From positions 3,265,021 through 3,329,020 of the forward strand of contig CM035361.1 of the NCBI GenBank assembly GCA_020137815.1: a DNA stretch of 64,000 bases, given 5' to 3'. The DNA comes from Hormiphora californensis (lineage: Eukaryota > Ctenophora > Tentaculata > Cydippida > Pleurobrachiidae). The notes under the pieces were generated by a model. The model saw only the letters and a list, made by a program, of their open reading frames with translations, searched no databases and had not been told where the DNA came from. Positions 12,400 to 20,924 of this stretch are shown here, piece after piece (positions within the stretch are counted from its first letter, which is position 1; each line of letters starts with the position of its first letter). A program made the translations under genes and the position numbers.

Positions 12400-13476
12400 A
12401 TCATGTCGGGCTGAAGAATATGGAGGTTGGTAGAGTGGTAGGGATGGTGATGAATATCAAGGGTCTTTGTTAGATGGCTGCTTGAAACATGCCGAATTAG
12501 GTGATAAACATCTGTAGAATTGTAGCTGTGTAGAGTAATTATCGGGGGTACGTAGGTAGAATAGATCTGGAAATCATCGGGGCAGCAACAGTAGATGCCA
12601 TCACACCTCAAAACACCGCAGGAACACACAACAAACAACCAACAACATGCACGTGCAGTATTCAAACCCTTGCCCACCAACCATAACAACCCCTTGATTT
12701 GCACGGGCAAATGGGGCAAATTGTTGCACGCTAGTGTTGCAAGCTAGGATACTATTTCTTACCGAGAAAATTTTCTCGAATCGTATTTTCTAAGCGAGAA
12801 ATTTCCCCGAATCGCAATTTCTTACCGAGAAATTTTTCTCGAATCGTATTTTCTAAGCGAGAAATTTCCCCGAATCGCAATTTCTTACCGAGAAAATTTT
12901 CTCGAATCGTATTACAAAAAAATACAAAAAAATAGGTTGGAACCCCCCCTAGTAGATCCGGTTTAAGTTAGTTAGATCACACCCTGGTAAATGATAACTG
13001 GGTGTGAAGATTTACAGTTTTAATTCAATTCCATTCCTTTTTCACAACTCACACCCCCTCCAGGTACAAGCAAGGGCAAGGCACGGGCCAGAAAACAACC
13101 ACCTGCGATGAACACTGACAATTTTCCTGCTGCTCAAGATAGAGTTTATCCACAGAGTTTGAGACCCGGGCAGTTTGTTCTGGTCAAATTCGATGTAAAA
13201 GATGGGGCATGTCATTACGCCGGTTTTACTCGGGAAATGGTCACTTCTGAAGGAATCGAGATCAAGTTTCTGCGACGGGTTAGACGGGCTATAAACCCGT
13301 CTCGTACGAAACTAAGATTTGAGTACCCTTGCGAAGAAGATATTAAAAGGGTACCAGCGAAAGACATTGTGATGGTGCTGCAGGTACCGGAAGTGAGGCC
13401 GACATCTAGCAAGAGGATTTCAAGCCAGTTGATATTTGATGACCATAGATTTGAACATTTCTTCCCAATCTACTGA
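6294..13476 (+). CDS. pogo-like DDE transposase (psq/CENP-B HTH), multi-exon and interrupted
   Basis: Cut-and-paste transposase encoded by the pogo element. The ATG at 6,294 follows a pyrimidine tract and AG. Coding runs 6,294-6,823, is broken by element B, and resumes at 8,660 in the same frame to a stop at 9,803, a 557-residue product when B is disregarded. The N-terminus has a psq-type helix-turn-helix (about residues 15-60) and a CENP-B-type helix-turn-helix (about 75-150). The catalytic domain has D in FNMDEKG (8,694), D in VILDGH (9,024) and D in QPMDV (9,135), a DD36D spacing typical of pogo. A leucine-rich coiled coil (about 9,560-9,640) and a basic GRKRK tail follow. A donor at 9,780/9,781 can instead splice into mini-exons 9,873-9,968, 10,060-10,155, 10,248-10,343, 10,458-10,550, 10,643-10,738, 10,830-10,919, 11,060-11,149 and 11,323-11,412, and the last exon 13,064-13,476. 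The B insertion should inactivate this copy. Confidence 0.85.
6824..8655. mobile_element. Element B: non-autonomous DNA element with dispersed inverted 18-bp motifs, inside the DDE exon
   Basis: An 1,832-bp insertion with 30-bp perfect inverted ends starting GGTCAAGTTTCTGGTCG, flanked by ATAA on each side (6,820-6,823; 8,656-8,659). Taking it away leaves the transposase frame continuous across Leu-Asp-Lys-His, which proves insertion rather than an intron. No coding capacity. It contains about ten copies of ACTCAAATTGTGTGGAGC or its complement. Forward copies lie near 7,130, 7,276, 7,456 and 7,602; reverse copies near 7,500, 7,861, 8,011, 8,172, 8,327 and 8,467; GTGCGGAGC half copies at 7,006 and 7,021. 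The GTGTGGAGC half is shared with element A and the other half differs. Confidence 0.85.
9781..11466 (+). repeat. Tandem array of eight splice-site-bearing mini-exons
   Basis: Repeat units of about 188 bp (others 181, 207, 230 and 263 bp). Each holds a pyrimidine-rich acceptor ending CCCCCTCCAG, a short exon starting GTACAAGCAAGG, a donor CCACCAG|GTAGGAAAAG, and an in-frame stop just past the donor. Exon lengths are 96, 96, 96, 93, 96, 90, 90 and 90 bp, all multiples of three, and all start and end in the same phase as the transposase exon they duplicate. Each would add a basic 30-32 residue module (KARARKQPP ... LPPVSPV). Unspliced, each gives the alternative end GRKRK and stop. The 93-bp unit at 10,458 is quite diverged yet keeps frame and both splice signals. 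A further upstream intron half is at 12,950-13,063. Confidence 0.85.
11948..12035. repeat. Poly-C plus (CT)n microsatellite
   Basis: A run of about 14 C followed by about 70 bp of CT dinucleotides inside the hAT-like element. A second CT tract lies at 12,311-12,394. ORFs through these are composition artefacts. Confidence 0.9.
12750..12912. repeat. Tandem palindromic repeat of about 62 bp, 2.5 copies
   Basis: Units alternate TTACCGAGAAA, TTTCTCGAATCG, TAAGCGAGAAATTTCC and CCGAATCGCAATTTC. Each half unit is itself an imperfect hairpin (CGAGAAA...TTTCTCG). It lies near the right end of the hAT-like element and could be a subterminal transposase-binding array. Confidence 0.7.
13064..13476 (+). 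CDS. Last transposase exon: basic module plus C-terminal FVLVKF-type domain
   Basis: The acceptor CCCCCTCCAG and first 40 bases are a mini-exon copy (KARARKQPP), after which the sequence leaves the repeat and encodes about 120 further residues to a TGA at 13,474-13,476. The unique part contains LRPGQFVLVKFDVKDGACHY, then EIKFLRRVRR, then RFEYPCEEDIKRVPAKDIV. From memory, a similar C-terminal segment (VLVKF...HYxGxxxxxxxxxxVxFLRR...DIV) occurs at the end of other animal pogo-like transposase proteins; it reads like a small beta-barrel domain, but the fold is my inference. Phase agrees with every upstream donor of the array, so it can join any mini-exon. Confidence 0.7.
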
Positions 13477-13479
13477 ATT

Positions 13480-14336
13480 TCTATTCCTATTTTATCTTTT
13501 TTAGATATTGAAAACTGTTGTCGTAATAGTATTAGCAGGGGCCATTCAAAAGGGACGTCCGTGATTTTTGTTCATTTTTCGACCCTCGGCCTCCATCCCC
13601 TTGTCCGAGTTTCGTGCACAATGCACACTCTCGGTCGAATTTCCCCTCTCCCTACCCTCGGACGTCAGTTTTGAATGGTCCCACAGTAAATAAAAGAGGG
13701 AGGCAAATAAACTGGCTGTAACAGTTCGTGTTCCACGTTCGCGTGTGTGTCCCACTTTCGTGTCTGACCTGTCCTTCGTCCGAATTCACCATCAGTAACG
13801 CGCTGAGGAAATGAACCAATCAAAGTTCATGTGCGCCATGTGTGGGTGCGCCTTTTTAGGAGGCGCGTTCGTTTGTTCCCGGGAACCAGATGCGTTTAGT
13901 CCATACCTTCTGTGTTTGTTATCGTTTTTATCCATGTTTGTACCTCGTTGGGTTATGGGAAGGGCCCAGTGAAGATGAAAACAGTGCAGGTTCATTTATA
14001 TGATGGTGCCGTAACCGTTTAACTCATTGGGATAGTTTTAAGGTCAAATGGGATAGGCCATATTGGCAAAACATTTGGTCATATGGGATATCCCATTTTG
14101 CCAAAATGGACTATCCCATTTAGCCAAATAAATGCTATCCCGTATAACCTAATTTTTAAAACGCTGTACATTTTTTTTCCCAAATGGAATACCAGCATAT
14201 CTCTACTAAGGGCTTATTTTAAGCTTTAAATGACACATTGGGGAAATAAAATGAATGATTTAATGACCATCTACCAAAAAATTTTAGGTATTAGACTAAA
14301 TCGTTGAACAGGACAGACCTAAACAAGATAGTGGTT
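13480..14336. other. Right internal region of the pogo element
   Basis: No gene recognised. From 14,030 to 14,140 it is dense in words of the type GGTCAAATGGGATA, TATCCCATTTTGCC and CAAAATGGACTATCCC, in both orientations, matching the subterminal words at 3,989-4,390. These are candidate transposase-binding sites. Confidence 0.5.
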
Positions 14337-14358
14337 CATATGGGTCAAGTCTCCCCTA

Positions 14359-14661
14359 CATGTAGCAGGTCAGCCACATTTAATTACCCCCCTGCTAACC
14401 CAGTATCGTCCATTCGGATTGTCTCGCCTCAGTCCTTTCACTGTATCAACGAGAGTTTTCCGCTCTCGCTGCTCCTCCGGTGTTAGGTCGGGGGAGAGAA
14501 ACACCGAGGAGAATTTCTCTGAATCTCGGAGCTGTTTTGCTTTTCTTAGAAGTTGTAACAAAGTTTCCCTCCTTTCAAGTGTAACAATTACTGGTCTCGG
14601 TCGGTTATCAGTCTTTACCTTAGAGCTTTTTGCTCTTTCAGTTCAGAGGGCGTAAGATCCG
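14359..14661 (-). pseudogene. ORF1-only LINE copy 1, C-terminal ORF1 fragment
   Basis: The minus strand encodes the end of an L1-ORF1p-like protein: RPRPVIVTL, LLRKAKQLRDSEK and FLSPDLTPEEQRERK, to a stop at 14,370. It is about half identical by eye to the end of the neighbouring 321-residue ORF. The 5' part is absent; it abuts the tail of copy 2 at about 14,662. Its 3' UTR is interrupted by the pogo element and resumes at 1,973-2,097. Confidence 0.7.
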
Positions 14662-15771
14662 GAGAGATTTATTTATTTATTATTTATTAAATCTATATAA
14701 TAATTTACACAGTTTGATGTATAAAATTATCAGCCCCTTTTTGTGGGCAAAAATCGGTTGATCAAAGATATGAGTCCATTTAAGAGTCCAGTTTATATAG
14801 ATAGTCTATGAAAAGTTTATCGCTCCTTTCCGTATCCGAAATTGTCTTTCGGGATTCGATTCCCTTAACTCCTTCAATGTAAGGTGGAGTTCCCTCCTCT
14901 CCGTTCTCTCTGCGAGTGACATATCTCTTGACAAGTATACACCGCAGTACGATTCGGACTGTTTCAACTGCCTAGCCTTCTGGAGAAGGCTCAGCAGCAT
15001 TTCTCTACTCTGTAGCTTCACGATCACGGGTCTCTCCCTTCCTTCCCGTTTCAAACCCACCCTTTTAGCTACAACAATAGGTTTCTCATCAAGCTCAGCC
15101 AAAACATTCTCTATCTCACATTTCAACACAGATTCAGATTCCGCCTCAACTTCCGGTAGACCAAACACCATCAGATTTTTGGATCTGTCTGGATCTGGAC
15201 TCGAATCAACTTTTTTGCCATGAGCTTTCCCTTCATCTTTCTTGATATTTTTCGGTGCAAGAGCAGACCTACAATTCTGCGTCAAGACCGTTGAGAAAGA
15301 ACGCAGATCTTTCTGTACTGTTTCGGTTACTCGATGTAGTTGAGTGTCCTGGAGCTCAATGACCTGCTCTTGTAACCTAACAGTCTTTCTCAACAGGTCA
15401 TCCATCTCAACTCTCAATATCTCCTCTTTTTTCTGCAACTCCAAACTCTTTCTCAACAGTTCATCTCTTTCTTCCTTTAATTCCAACTCAGGCGACTTCT
15501 CGACGTTGAAATGATGTTGGAAGTACTTTAGAAGTGGCAAGGTCGACAGAAATACATCTTCTAATACAGATGCCAAATCACGTTTCGAGTGGGATGAGTG
15601 GATATTGAAAGATGTCGGTATTTCCCTGATATCCTCGGGGCTAGCCCTTAACTTTCTGGTTAAATCCGGTGAAGGAATCCCTGCATACTTGACCATGGTC
15701 AGGATCCGGCTCGCATACCAATCCAAATCAGCCTGAGTCAGCTCCTCTTGATGTACTGGAATAACTGTCAT
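14662..15771 (-). mobile_element. ORF1-only (HAL1-like) LINE copy 2
   Basis: One ORF (14,806-15,771) followed in minus-strand sense by a short 3' UTR containing the hairpin GCCCACAAAAAGGGGC and an A/T-rich tail near 14,664-14,700. No reverse transcriptase follows. The 5' end coincides with the ATG, directly against the trinucleotide tail of the next LINE at 15,772. It may be a 5'-truncated piece of a two-ORF element or a genuine ORF1-only element mobilised in trans. Confidence 0.6.
14806..15771 (-). CDS. L1-ORF1p-like protein (coiled coil, RRM-like, CTD)
   Basis: 321 residues from an ATG at the element's 5' edge. Residues about 100-150 are a charged heptad-rich coiled coil (ELKEERDELLRKSLELQKK). 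Then come an RRM-like segment (NLMVFGLPEVEAES, about 195-255) and a C-terminal domain with RPVIVKLQS, LLQKARQLKQSES, VYLSRDMSLAERTERR and IRKGAINFS. This order is that of L1-type ORF1 RNA chaperones and of ORF1 proteins in several invertebrate LINEs, which trimerise and coat element RNA. The protein looks intact. The start is not firm because upstream sequence is the tail of another element. Confidence 0.75.
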   Translation of the reverse strand: MTVIPVHQEELTQADLDWYASRILTMVKYAGIPSPDLTRKLRASPEDIREIPTSFNIHSSHSKRDLASVLEDVFLSTLPLLKYFQHHFNVEKSPELELKEERDELLRKSLELQKKEEILRVEMDDLLRKTVRLQEQVIELQDTQLHRVTETVQKDLRSFSTVLTQNCRSALAPKNIKKDEGKAHGKKVDSSPDPDRSKNLMVFGLPEVEAESESVLKCEIENVLAELDEKPIVVAKRVGLKREGRERPVIVKLQSREMLLSLLQKARQLKQSESYCGVYLSRDMSLAERTERRELHLTLKELRESNPERQFRIRKGAINFS

Positions 15772-16494
15772 ATAATAATAATAATAATAATATCGAATAT
15801 TTATATCCCGCTATCATGCGTTAAATATGCTAGTTCACTACTCGTTTAAACTAGAACTTAAAGATATACTTAAAGAACACCGAGATTATCGTTAAAACTA
15901 ACACCGCGTCTATAGCGGCCTTCTCATAGCCAGAGGAATGCCATTCAAGCTAATTTTGATCAAGAAATAATAATAAAGAGAGAAGATTTAGTCCGAGGAA
16001 AAAAGTATAAAAAATACGTTATGGTATAAAAAAGAAGAAAAGATAGATGATTGTGATTTGAATATTGTTAATTAGTAAGAATTAGGGTGGAGTCATGTTG
16101 AAATAGTGTGAGGGAAGTGAAATAAGTTGAAAAAGTTCATCGAAGTGGATAATGTGGAAAGGCAGTGACTAAGGTTGGACAAAATTGATACAACAAAAAA
16201 AAAAAAAAAAAAAAGAAAGAAAGAAAAGTGAGTGATAACAGCTGGGTAGCTTGAGTCAGATTGAATAATACAGATTACTTTTTGATTAAAAATAATAAGT
16301 TAATTGGGTGATTAAAATAATAAATTAGTGGATTAAGAATATTTTTATCATAAAAATAAATTATAATCAGTTGTAGCAAAATAAAGTGATGTGCTGTGAT
16401 TAAATTGTGTGTGTGTGGGCTTGTCTTTACGGATCTAGTCTTGTCTTTTCTTTAGCTCAAAGTTAGTCAACTAGGACCCATAGACAAAGATGTA

Positions 16495-19400
16495 TTATCG
16501 GCAGGATGGGTTTAGAATCTTGGCCTTCGATTTACGTGGTTGAGTCACTGTGTTCGTACCACTGTTACTATCTGGATAAGCGACGGTGAAAAGATGAGTT
16601 TTCAACATTTGCTTGAAAGTTTCAAGAGATGATACTTCTCTTAGGCTTTTAGGTAGTTTGTTCCAAATCTTAGGTCCGCATACACTGAACGCTTTCTGAG
16701 TGGTAAGATATTTTGTATCATGGCGTTTTTCCACTAGGGTTAGGTCATCATCAAGACGAACTTTTCTGGCCTTCGGCTGTCTGCGCATAATCATGTCTGA
16801 CAGATACTCAGGCACAAGTCCATGTATACATTTATAGACCAGGAGGCAGACTTTGAAAACGATTCTTTGCTCGACCGGAAGGAAATGAAGTTTCTTCCTC
16901 ATTTCAGTAACTCCTCGCTTTCCTTTCGATCCATAGATAAATCTAGTGGCACTGTTTTGCACTTTTTGTAGTCGTTGCAAATCCCGTTTTGAAAGTCCAA
17001 CGAGTAGTCCATTACCAAAATCTAGCCTTGAGTGAACAAGTTGATGTACAAGTTGAGTCTTTAGCTGTACAGTGAGTCCTTTCCTGATCCTCCATAGATT
17101 TGCCAGCTGGCTCCAACACGACTGGATAACTCGGGACACATGGGATGACATTGAGAAGGTTTGGTCAAACCAGACACCTAAATTTCGAGCTTCTGTGGAT
17201 GGTTCAGTCGGGATTTTGTCACTCTTTTGCAGGAAGATCGATGTCGGATTAGGTGACTTGTCTGCTTTATTGTTGATCACGACAATTTCGGTTTTACCTG
17301 AATTTAGCTTTAGATAGTTAGCTTTCATCCACCATTTGATGTGTTGAAGGCAGTCTTGGATTTTCTCAAAAATGATGTCCTCATTGGCTGGATCAAAGCT
17401 GATATACAACTGGGTATCATCTGCATACATGTGCACGTGTAGCCCATAGATACCTGCAATGTCTTGAATCTCTCGTGTATACATAATAAAGAGGATGGGA
17501 CCCAAGATTGATCCTTGAGGGACACCTATCTCGATTTCGATTGAAGGAGACATTTCATCTCCTGTATCAACCGAAGACGTTCTACCAATCAAGTAGGATT
17601 TGAACCACTTTAAGGCCGTCTGCTTGATGCCATAGTAATTATACAGCTTGTCTAACAGAGTGGTATGTTTAACAGTATCGAAAGCTGCGCTTAAATCAAG
17701 CAACAGTAGAATCACTTTTGATTTGCTATCCATCAACAGAAGAATGTCATTGAAGATCTTAAGTGTCGCTGTCTCACAGGAATGATACTTCCGGTAGGCC
17801 GATTGCTTGGTGGGCAAGAGCTTGTTTGCTTCGAGATATTCAATCAGTTGTAATGAAGCGCATTTTTCAACAACTTTTGAGACAAAGCTAAGGTTGCTTA
17901 TCGGCCTATAACTGTTTAGTTCCTCAGAATCCAGATCCTTACCTTTAAACGACGGACGGATGATGGCTTCTTTGAAGACTTTTGGAAATACACCTTTTGT
18001 TAAACTGTCGTTAACAATCCGTGATAACACAGGTATAAGCTCAGGAAGTGCGTCACTGACCATACTTGAAGGCATTGGATCCAGAGAACAATGCTTCTTG
18101 TTCATATCACGAATAGTTCTGGCCAGTTCCTCATCGGTCACAGGTCTAAACTTAGTAAGCGATGATGTACAGGTTATTGGTTCAGGTTGAGTTGTTGGGG
18201 TTGGAACATCCTCAGCCTCAATCACAGAGTATATTTTTGTTACTTTAGCTTTGAAGAACTCGTTGAATCTGGTTGCTAGTGGAGTTGCTTCCTTTTTTGA
18301 TGGCAGTGTTGAAGGTGTTTTTTCCTTTCCAAGCAAACTGTTGACCACTCTGTGTGTAGATTTCGGGTTTCCTTTTACTCGTTCTAGTTTTTTACTGACA
18401 AAACTAGCTTTGGCATTACCAAGAACTTTGGATGCGAACTTGCTGGTGCTTTTCCAACAGTGGTATTTTAAGACAAGTTTCTTAGGATTTGTCTTCTTTA
18501 GACGAGCACGTCTCCAGCGTCGTTCGGCTCCTCTACGTATTCGACGAGCATTTTGGCAAGTAGGCGTTCTTATCCATTGGGGTTGGTCTGGGTGCTTTAT
18601 CCTCTTTTCTTCTTCAGGGGCAACTTTGTCTGTGATGGACTGGAGAGTTCTGTTGTATAGCACAACACATTCTTCTTGGTCGGCTGGAAGCGCTTCAGAA
18701 AGTTTGGAGTTTCTAATGAGTTCACGAAGATTCGCTGGGTCAACTTCTTTGAAATTTCTGCATTTTTTCAATACTTCGTCGTCCTTCATCTTTAGTGGTA
18801 TTCCTGCTGTGCACTTTACTAAATAGTGGTCTGGGGCAGGAGGCACAGGGTATGACTCTATTTCAGTTACTTCAATTCCATCTGGCATTCCATGAAATAA
18901 ATGTGGAATGTGTTCTTCATTTATTTCGTCAAGTTTGCTGCTGCGGAACGGGGCACCAATGGTGTCAGAGAGTGGGGCAATATCCTGGGTAAGGATAAGA
19001 TCCAGTGTGCCTCCTTTGATGTGGGTCGGTCCAGTTACTTTATTTCTCCAACCAAACTGGTTCAGAAGTTCATTGAATTTTCGCGTTTGGGGATCTAGGT
19101 TGTCCTCGACATGAATATTGAAGTCTCCACATATTAAACAGCGCTCTTTCCTCTCTGCTAATTTCAGAAAAAGATCCTCTAGTTCATCTAGAAACGCAGT
19201 AAACTGGCCCGAGGTGCCAGGCCGGTACACTACAACTATCCTGGTATTAGTAGGTTCTTTGAGGAGAACCTCAAGGCATTCGAACTGCTTAAACTTGTGA
19301 CAATACTTACTTGTTTTCGTCCTCCTTCTGGTAACTAAAGCTACACCACCTCCTCTACCTACACGTGGATGTGATACTATGTTGAAACCTGCTTCTTTGA

Positions 19401-19593
19401 AAAGAGCACAGAGAGCACCATCGTCCTTTTTCATCCATGTTTCTGTTAGTGCAAAAGCGTCTAAGTCTTCATCTACTGCAAGTTCCAGGATATCGATTGC
19501 TTTGTTCCGCAGAGAAAAGCAGTTAAGGAGCCCAAACCTGAGCCTTCTGGACACAGTTAGTTTTTTGACATGTACTGGAGACGGATGGGGCAT
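16495..19593 (-). CDS. LINE ORF2: APE-type endonuclease and reverse transcriptase
   Basis: A 1,032-residue uninterrupted ORF. The N-terminal apurinic-like endonuclease has LLNCFSLRNK (about 22), ALTETW (about 48), GDFNIHV (about 155), LDLILT (about 197) and PDHYLVK (about 254). The reverse transcriptase follows: YRPISNLSFVSKVVEK (about 545), the first catalytic Asp in DLSAAFDTV (about 635), VPQGSILGPILF (about 692) and YADDTQLY (about 725). The C-terminal region includes LPVEQRIVFKVCLLVYKCIH (about 910), a block typical of CR1/L2-group elements. The protein nicks target DNA and primes cDNA synthesis there. Reading starts inside the end of ORF1, so translation may need reinitiation or frameshifting. 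No gag-pol fusion, RNase H or integrase is seen. Confidence 0.9.
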   Translation of the reverse strand: MPHPSPVHVKKLTVSRRLRFGLLNCFSLRNKAIDILELAVDEDLDAFALTETWMKKDDGALCALFKEAGFNIVSHPRVGRGGGVALVTRRRTKTSKYCHKFKQFECLEVLLKEPTNTRIVVVYRPGTSGQFTAFLDELEDLFLKLAERKERCLICGDFNIHVEDNLDPQTRKFNELLNQFGWRNKVTGPTHIKGGTLDLILTQDIAPLSDTIGAPFRSSKLDEINEEHIPHLFHGMPDGIEVTEIESYPVPPAPDHYLVKCTAGIPLKMKDDEVLKKCRNFKEVDPANLRELIRNSKLSEALPADQEECVVLYNRTLQSITDKVAPEEEKRIKHPDQPQWIRTPTCQNARRIRRGAERRWRRARLKKTNPKKLVLKYHCWKSTSKFASKVLGNAKASFVSKKLERVKGNPKSTHRVVNSLLGKEKTPSTLPSKKEATPLATRFNEFFKAKVTKIYSVIEAEDVPTPTTQPEPITCTSSLTKFRPVTDEELARTIRDMNKKHCSLDPMPSSMVSDALPELIPVLSRIVNDSLTKGVFPKVFKEAIIRPSFKGKDLDSEELNSYRPISNLSFVSKVVEKCASLQLIEYLEANKLLPTKQSAYRKYHSCETATLKIFNDILLLMDSKSKVILLLLDLSAAFDTVKHTTLLDKLYNYYGIKQTALKWFKSYLIGRTSSVDTGDEMSPSIEIEIGVPQGSILGPILFIMYTREIQDIAGIYGLHVHMYADDTQLYISFDPANEDIIFEKIQDCLQHIKWWMKANYLKLNSGKTEIVVINNKADKSPNPTSIFLQKSDKIPTEPSTEARNLGVWFDQTFSMSSHVSRVIQSCWSQLANLWRIRKGLTVQLKTQLVHQLVHSRLDFGNGLLVGLSKRDLQRLQKVQNSATRFIYGSKGKRGVTEMRKKLHFLPVEQRIVFKVCLLVYKCIHGLVPEYLSDMIMRRQPKARKVRLDDDLTLVEKRHDTKYLTTQKAFSVCGPKIWNKLPKSLREVSSLETFKQMLKTHLFTVAYPDSNSGTNTVTQPRKSKAKILNPSCR

Positions 19594-20924
19594 TGCGGAT
19601 CAGCTGCATTGTGAGTATGAGCAAATGATTGAATGGATGGGTTACGTGATTTAGAACAATTAGAACATTTAAAGGCAGACCAATTTTTCTTGTTAGGGCA
19701 TTCTCTGGCAGAGTGCTTCTCAGAACAACGGAAGCATGTTGGATCCTTCGCTTTACAATCACTCGCATAATGACCGAAATTTTGACACTTAAAACATTGT
19801 TTTACAAATACTCGCTCTTCTACAAAACAGTTATAATTGCCAACATGAATAGAACCACTGCTAAGAATCAGATCACCAACAGGTTTGCTGACCTTCAACC
19901 CAATAGTGGCTTCATTCTCATTTCGACTGTGCCTCTGAAACGACACAACAGACATCTTCTCTCCTCTTTCCAACAATTCAGCAACTCTTGGGTTAAGCTC
20001 ACAAATAGAATCTAAAATCATCGTATCTGTCTCATCCCTGTCAGTAATGTGCTTAGCAATAAAAGAAACATCAGCACCTCGAATAGATAGTTTAGGCTCA
20101 TGTACAAATTTTCTCATATCAACATTCACATTTTGAGATGCGACTTTTGTCACTGCCTCGTTCATTTCGTCAGCACTTTTGAACCAGTATTGTACTGATC
20201 CGTCTTTCTTATTCTTCTTATACTCAGTAGGAATCTTGGCAAGTACACCATTAGCACTGTTGATATCATTAGCTTCTCCGGATATAACAAGCCGTGCACT
20301 GCCCAAATGAGCCTCAGAATAAGGCACAGAATAGGGCACATTTGTTTGTCCATCAGCGGCTGCAATTGGCTCTTTTTGTTTAGCAACTTCGGTAGACACG
20401 GTTGATGTTATAACAGCAGCGATTTGTTCCTCAAATTTCCCTAGCATAGATTGCTCAAATGTTGCCAGTTTATCCTCAAGAATCCTCTGGGTTAAAGGGG
20501 AAGGCTCATCTTCATCCTTGTTGTTACAGGTAGGACAGAACCAAGCTAGACCCTCGTTCTGATTTATGAGGGCACACATTCTATCATCATCCAGTGTCTT
20601 AGAGCATGACTTGTTTCGGCACGTTATTGTATTGTCTCCGGTTAGAGTTGATGGGGCATTGGAGGACGCATCAGTTTGAGCCTCTACTAGATCTTTGGAC
20701 AGTTTAAACGACTGCTTCAGTAGCTTCAGAAGGACTGCACGAGACGGATTGTCAGCCGGGGGTTTGTTGGTACCTTTTAGGACATAGGTTAGTAGTCCTT
20801 TTGCCTCTAGGTCATTCCCCAAGCTTATCACCTTATCGCTCAGCTTTATCATCTGCTCCTTGTTTATCATGACTATCGATGTCGGTTTTCGTGTTATCTG
20901 CCCTTCGGGGCGGTCACATAGCAT
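19557..20924 (-). CDS. LINE ORF1: PHD-like finger and CCHC zinc-knuckle protein
   Basis: 455 residues starting MLCDRPEG. A Cys-rich PHD-like finger (CRNKSC ... CALINQNEGLAWFCPTC, about 100-135) is followed by a helical middle, a globular segment with ARLVISGEA and YWFKSADEM (about 215-265), then two CCHC knuckles (CFKCQNFGHYASDC and CFRCSEKHSAREC, about 375-410) and a third Cys/His cluster (about 420-447). PHD plus CCHC is known from CR1-group ORF1 proteins of invertebrates; it probably binds element RNA and perhaps chromatin. The stop overlaps the ORF2 start region. Start choice: the same ATG is conserved in the second copy at 22,476. Confidence 0.85.
   Translation of the reverse strand: MLCDRPEGQITRKPTSIVMINKEQMIKLSDKVISLGNDLEAKGLLTYVLKGTNKPPADNPSRAVLLKLLKQSFKLSKDLVEAQTDASSNAPSTLTGDNTITCRNKSCSKTLDDDRMCALINQNEGLAWFCPTCNNKDEDEPSPLTQRILEDKLATFEQSMLGKFEEQIAAVITSTVSTEVAKQKEPIAAADGQTNVPYSVPYSEAHLGSARLVISGEANDINSANGVLAKIPTEYKKNKKDGSVQYWFKSADEMNEAVTKVASQNVNVDMRKFVHEPKLSIRGADVSFIAKHITDRDETDTMILDSICELNPRVAELLERGEKMSVVSFQRHSRNENEATIGLKVSKPVGDLILSSGSIHVGNYNCFVEERVFVKQCFKCQNFGHYASDCKAKDPTCFRCSEKHSARECPNKKNWSAFKCSNCSKSRNPSIQSFAHTHNAADPQCPIRLQYMSKN

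Larger units (their letters stand above)
11480..12949. mobile_element. hAT-like non-autonomous element with 8-bp target duplication
   Basis: Begins with a G run followed by TTCCAACCTATTT and ends with the complement plus a C run. Both sides carry TAGTAGAT (11,472-11,479 and 12,950-12,957). An uninterrupted relative of the target is present in the neighbouring repeat unit at 11,209-11,225, so the insertion point is confirmed inside the window. Eight-base duplication fits hAT, although G-run ends are unusual. Inside are two long CT microsatellites each followed by GAATATGGAGGTTGGTAGAG, and a palindromic tandem repeat; no transposase. Confidence 0.75.
2098..14356 (+). mobile_element. 12.26 kb pogo-like (Tc1/mariner superfamily) transposon, composite of nested insertions
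   Basis: Both ends carry the same 20-bp perfect terminal inverted repeat, GGGGAGACTTGACCCATATG (2,098-2,117, and reverse complement 14,337-14,356), each flanked by TA (2,096-2,097 and 14,357-14,358). Inside, in order, are a small RanBP2-type zinc finger ORF, a psq/CENP-B plus DDE transposase with a mini-exon array, and a last exon with another domain. Four later insertions account for about half the length (2,117-3,974; 5,222-6,164; 6,824-8,655; 11,480-12,949); without them and their duplicated target bases the element would be about 6.1 kb. Near its ends it has its own dispersed word, roughly GGTCAAATGGGATA (for example 4,325, 14,045, 14,085). This copy is dead: one terminal repeat and the DDE exon are interrupted. 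TA target and DDD catalysis place it with pogo. Confidence 0.85.

Noticed and set aside
11845-12473. Several long Ser/Leu- or Arg/Glu-rich ORFs
   Set aside because: They are translations of CT/GA dinucleotide runs in different frames; no composition-independent coding signal.
16000-19800. Plus-strand ORFs opposite the LINE ORF2
   Set aside because: Antisense shadows of a well-supported reverse transcriptase ORF.
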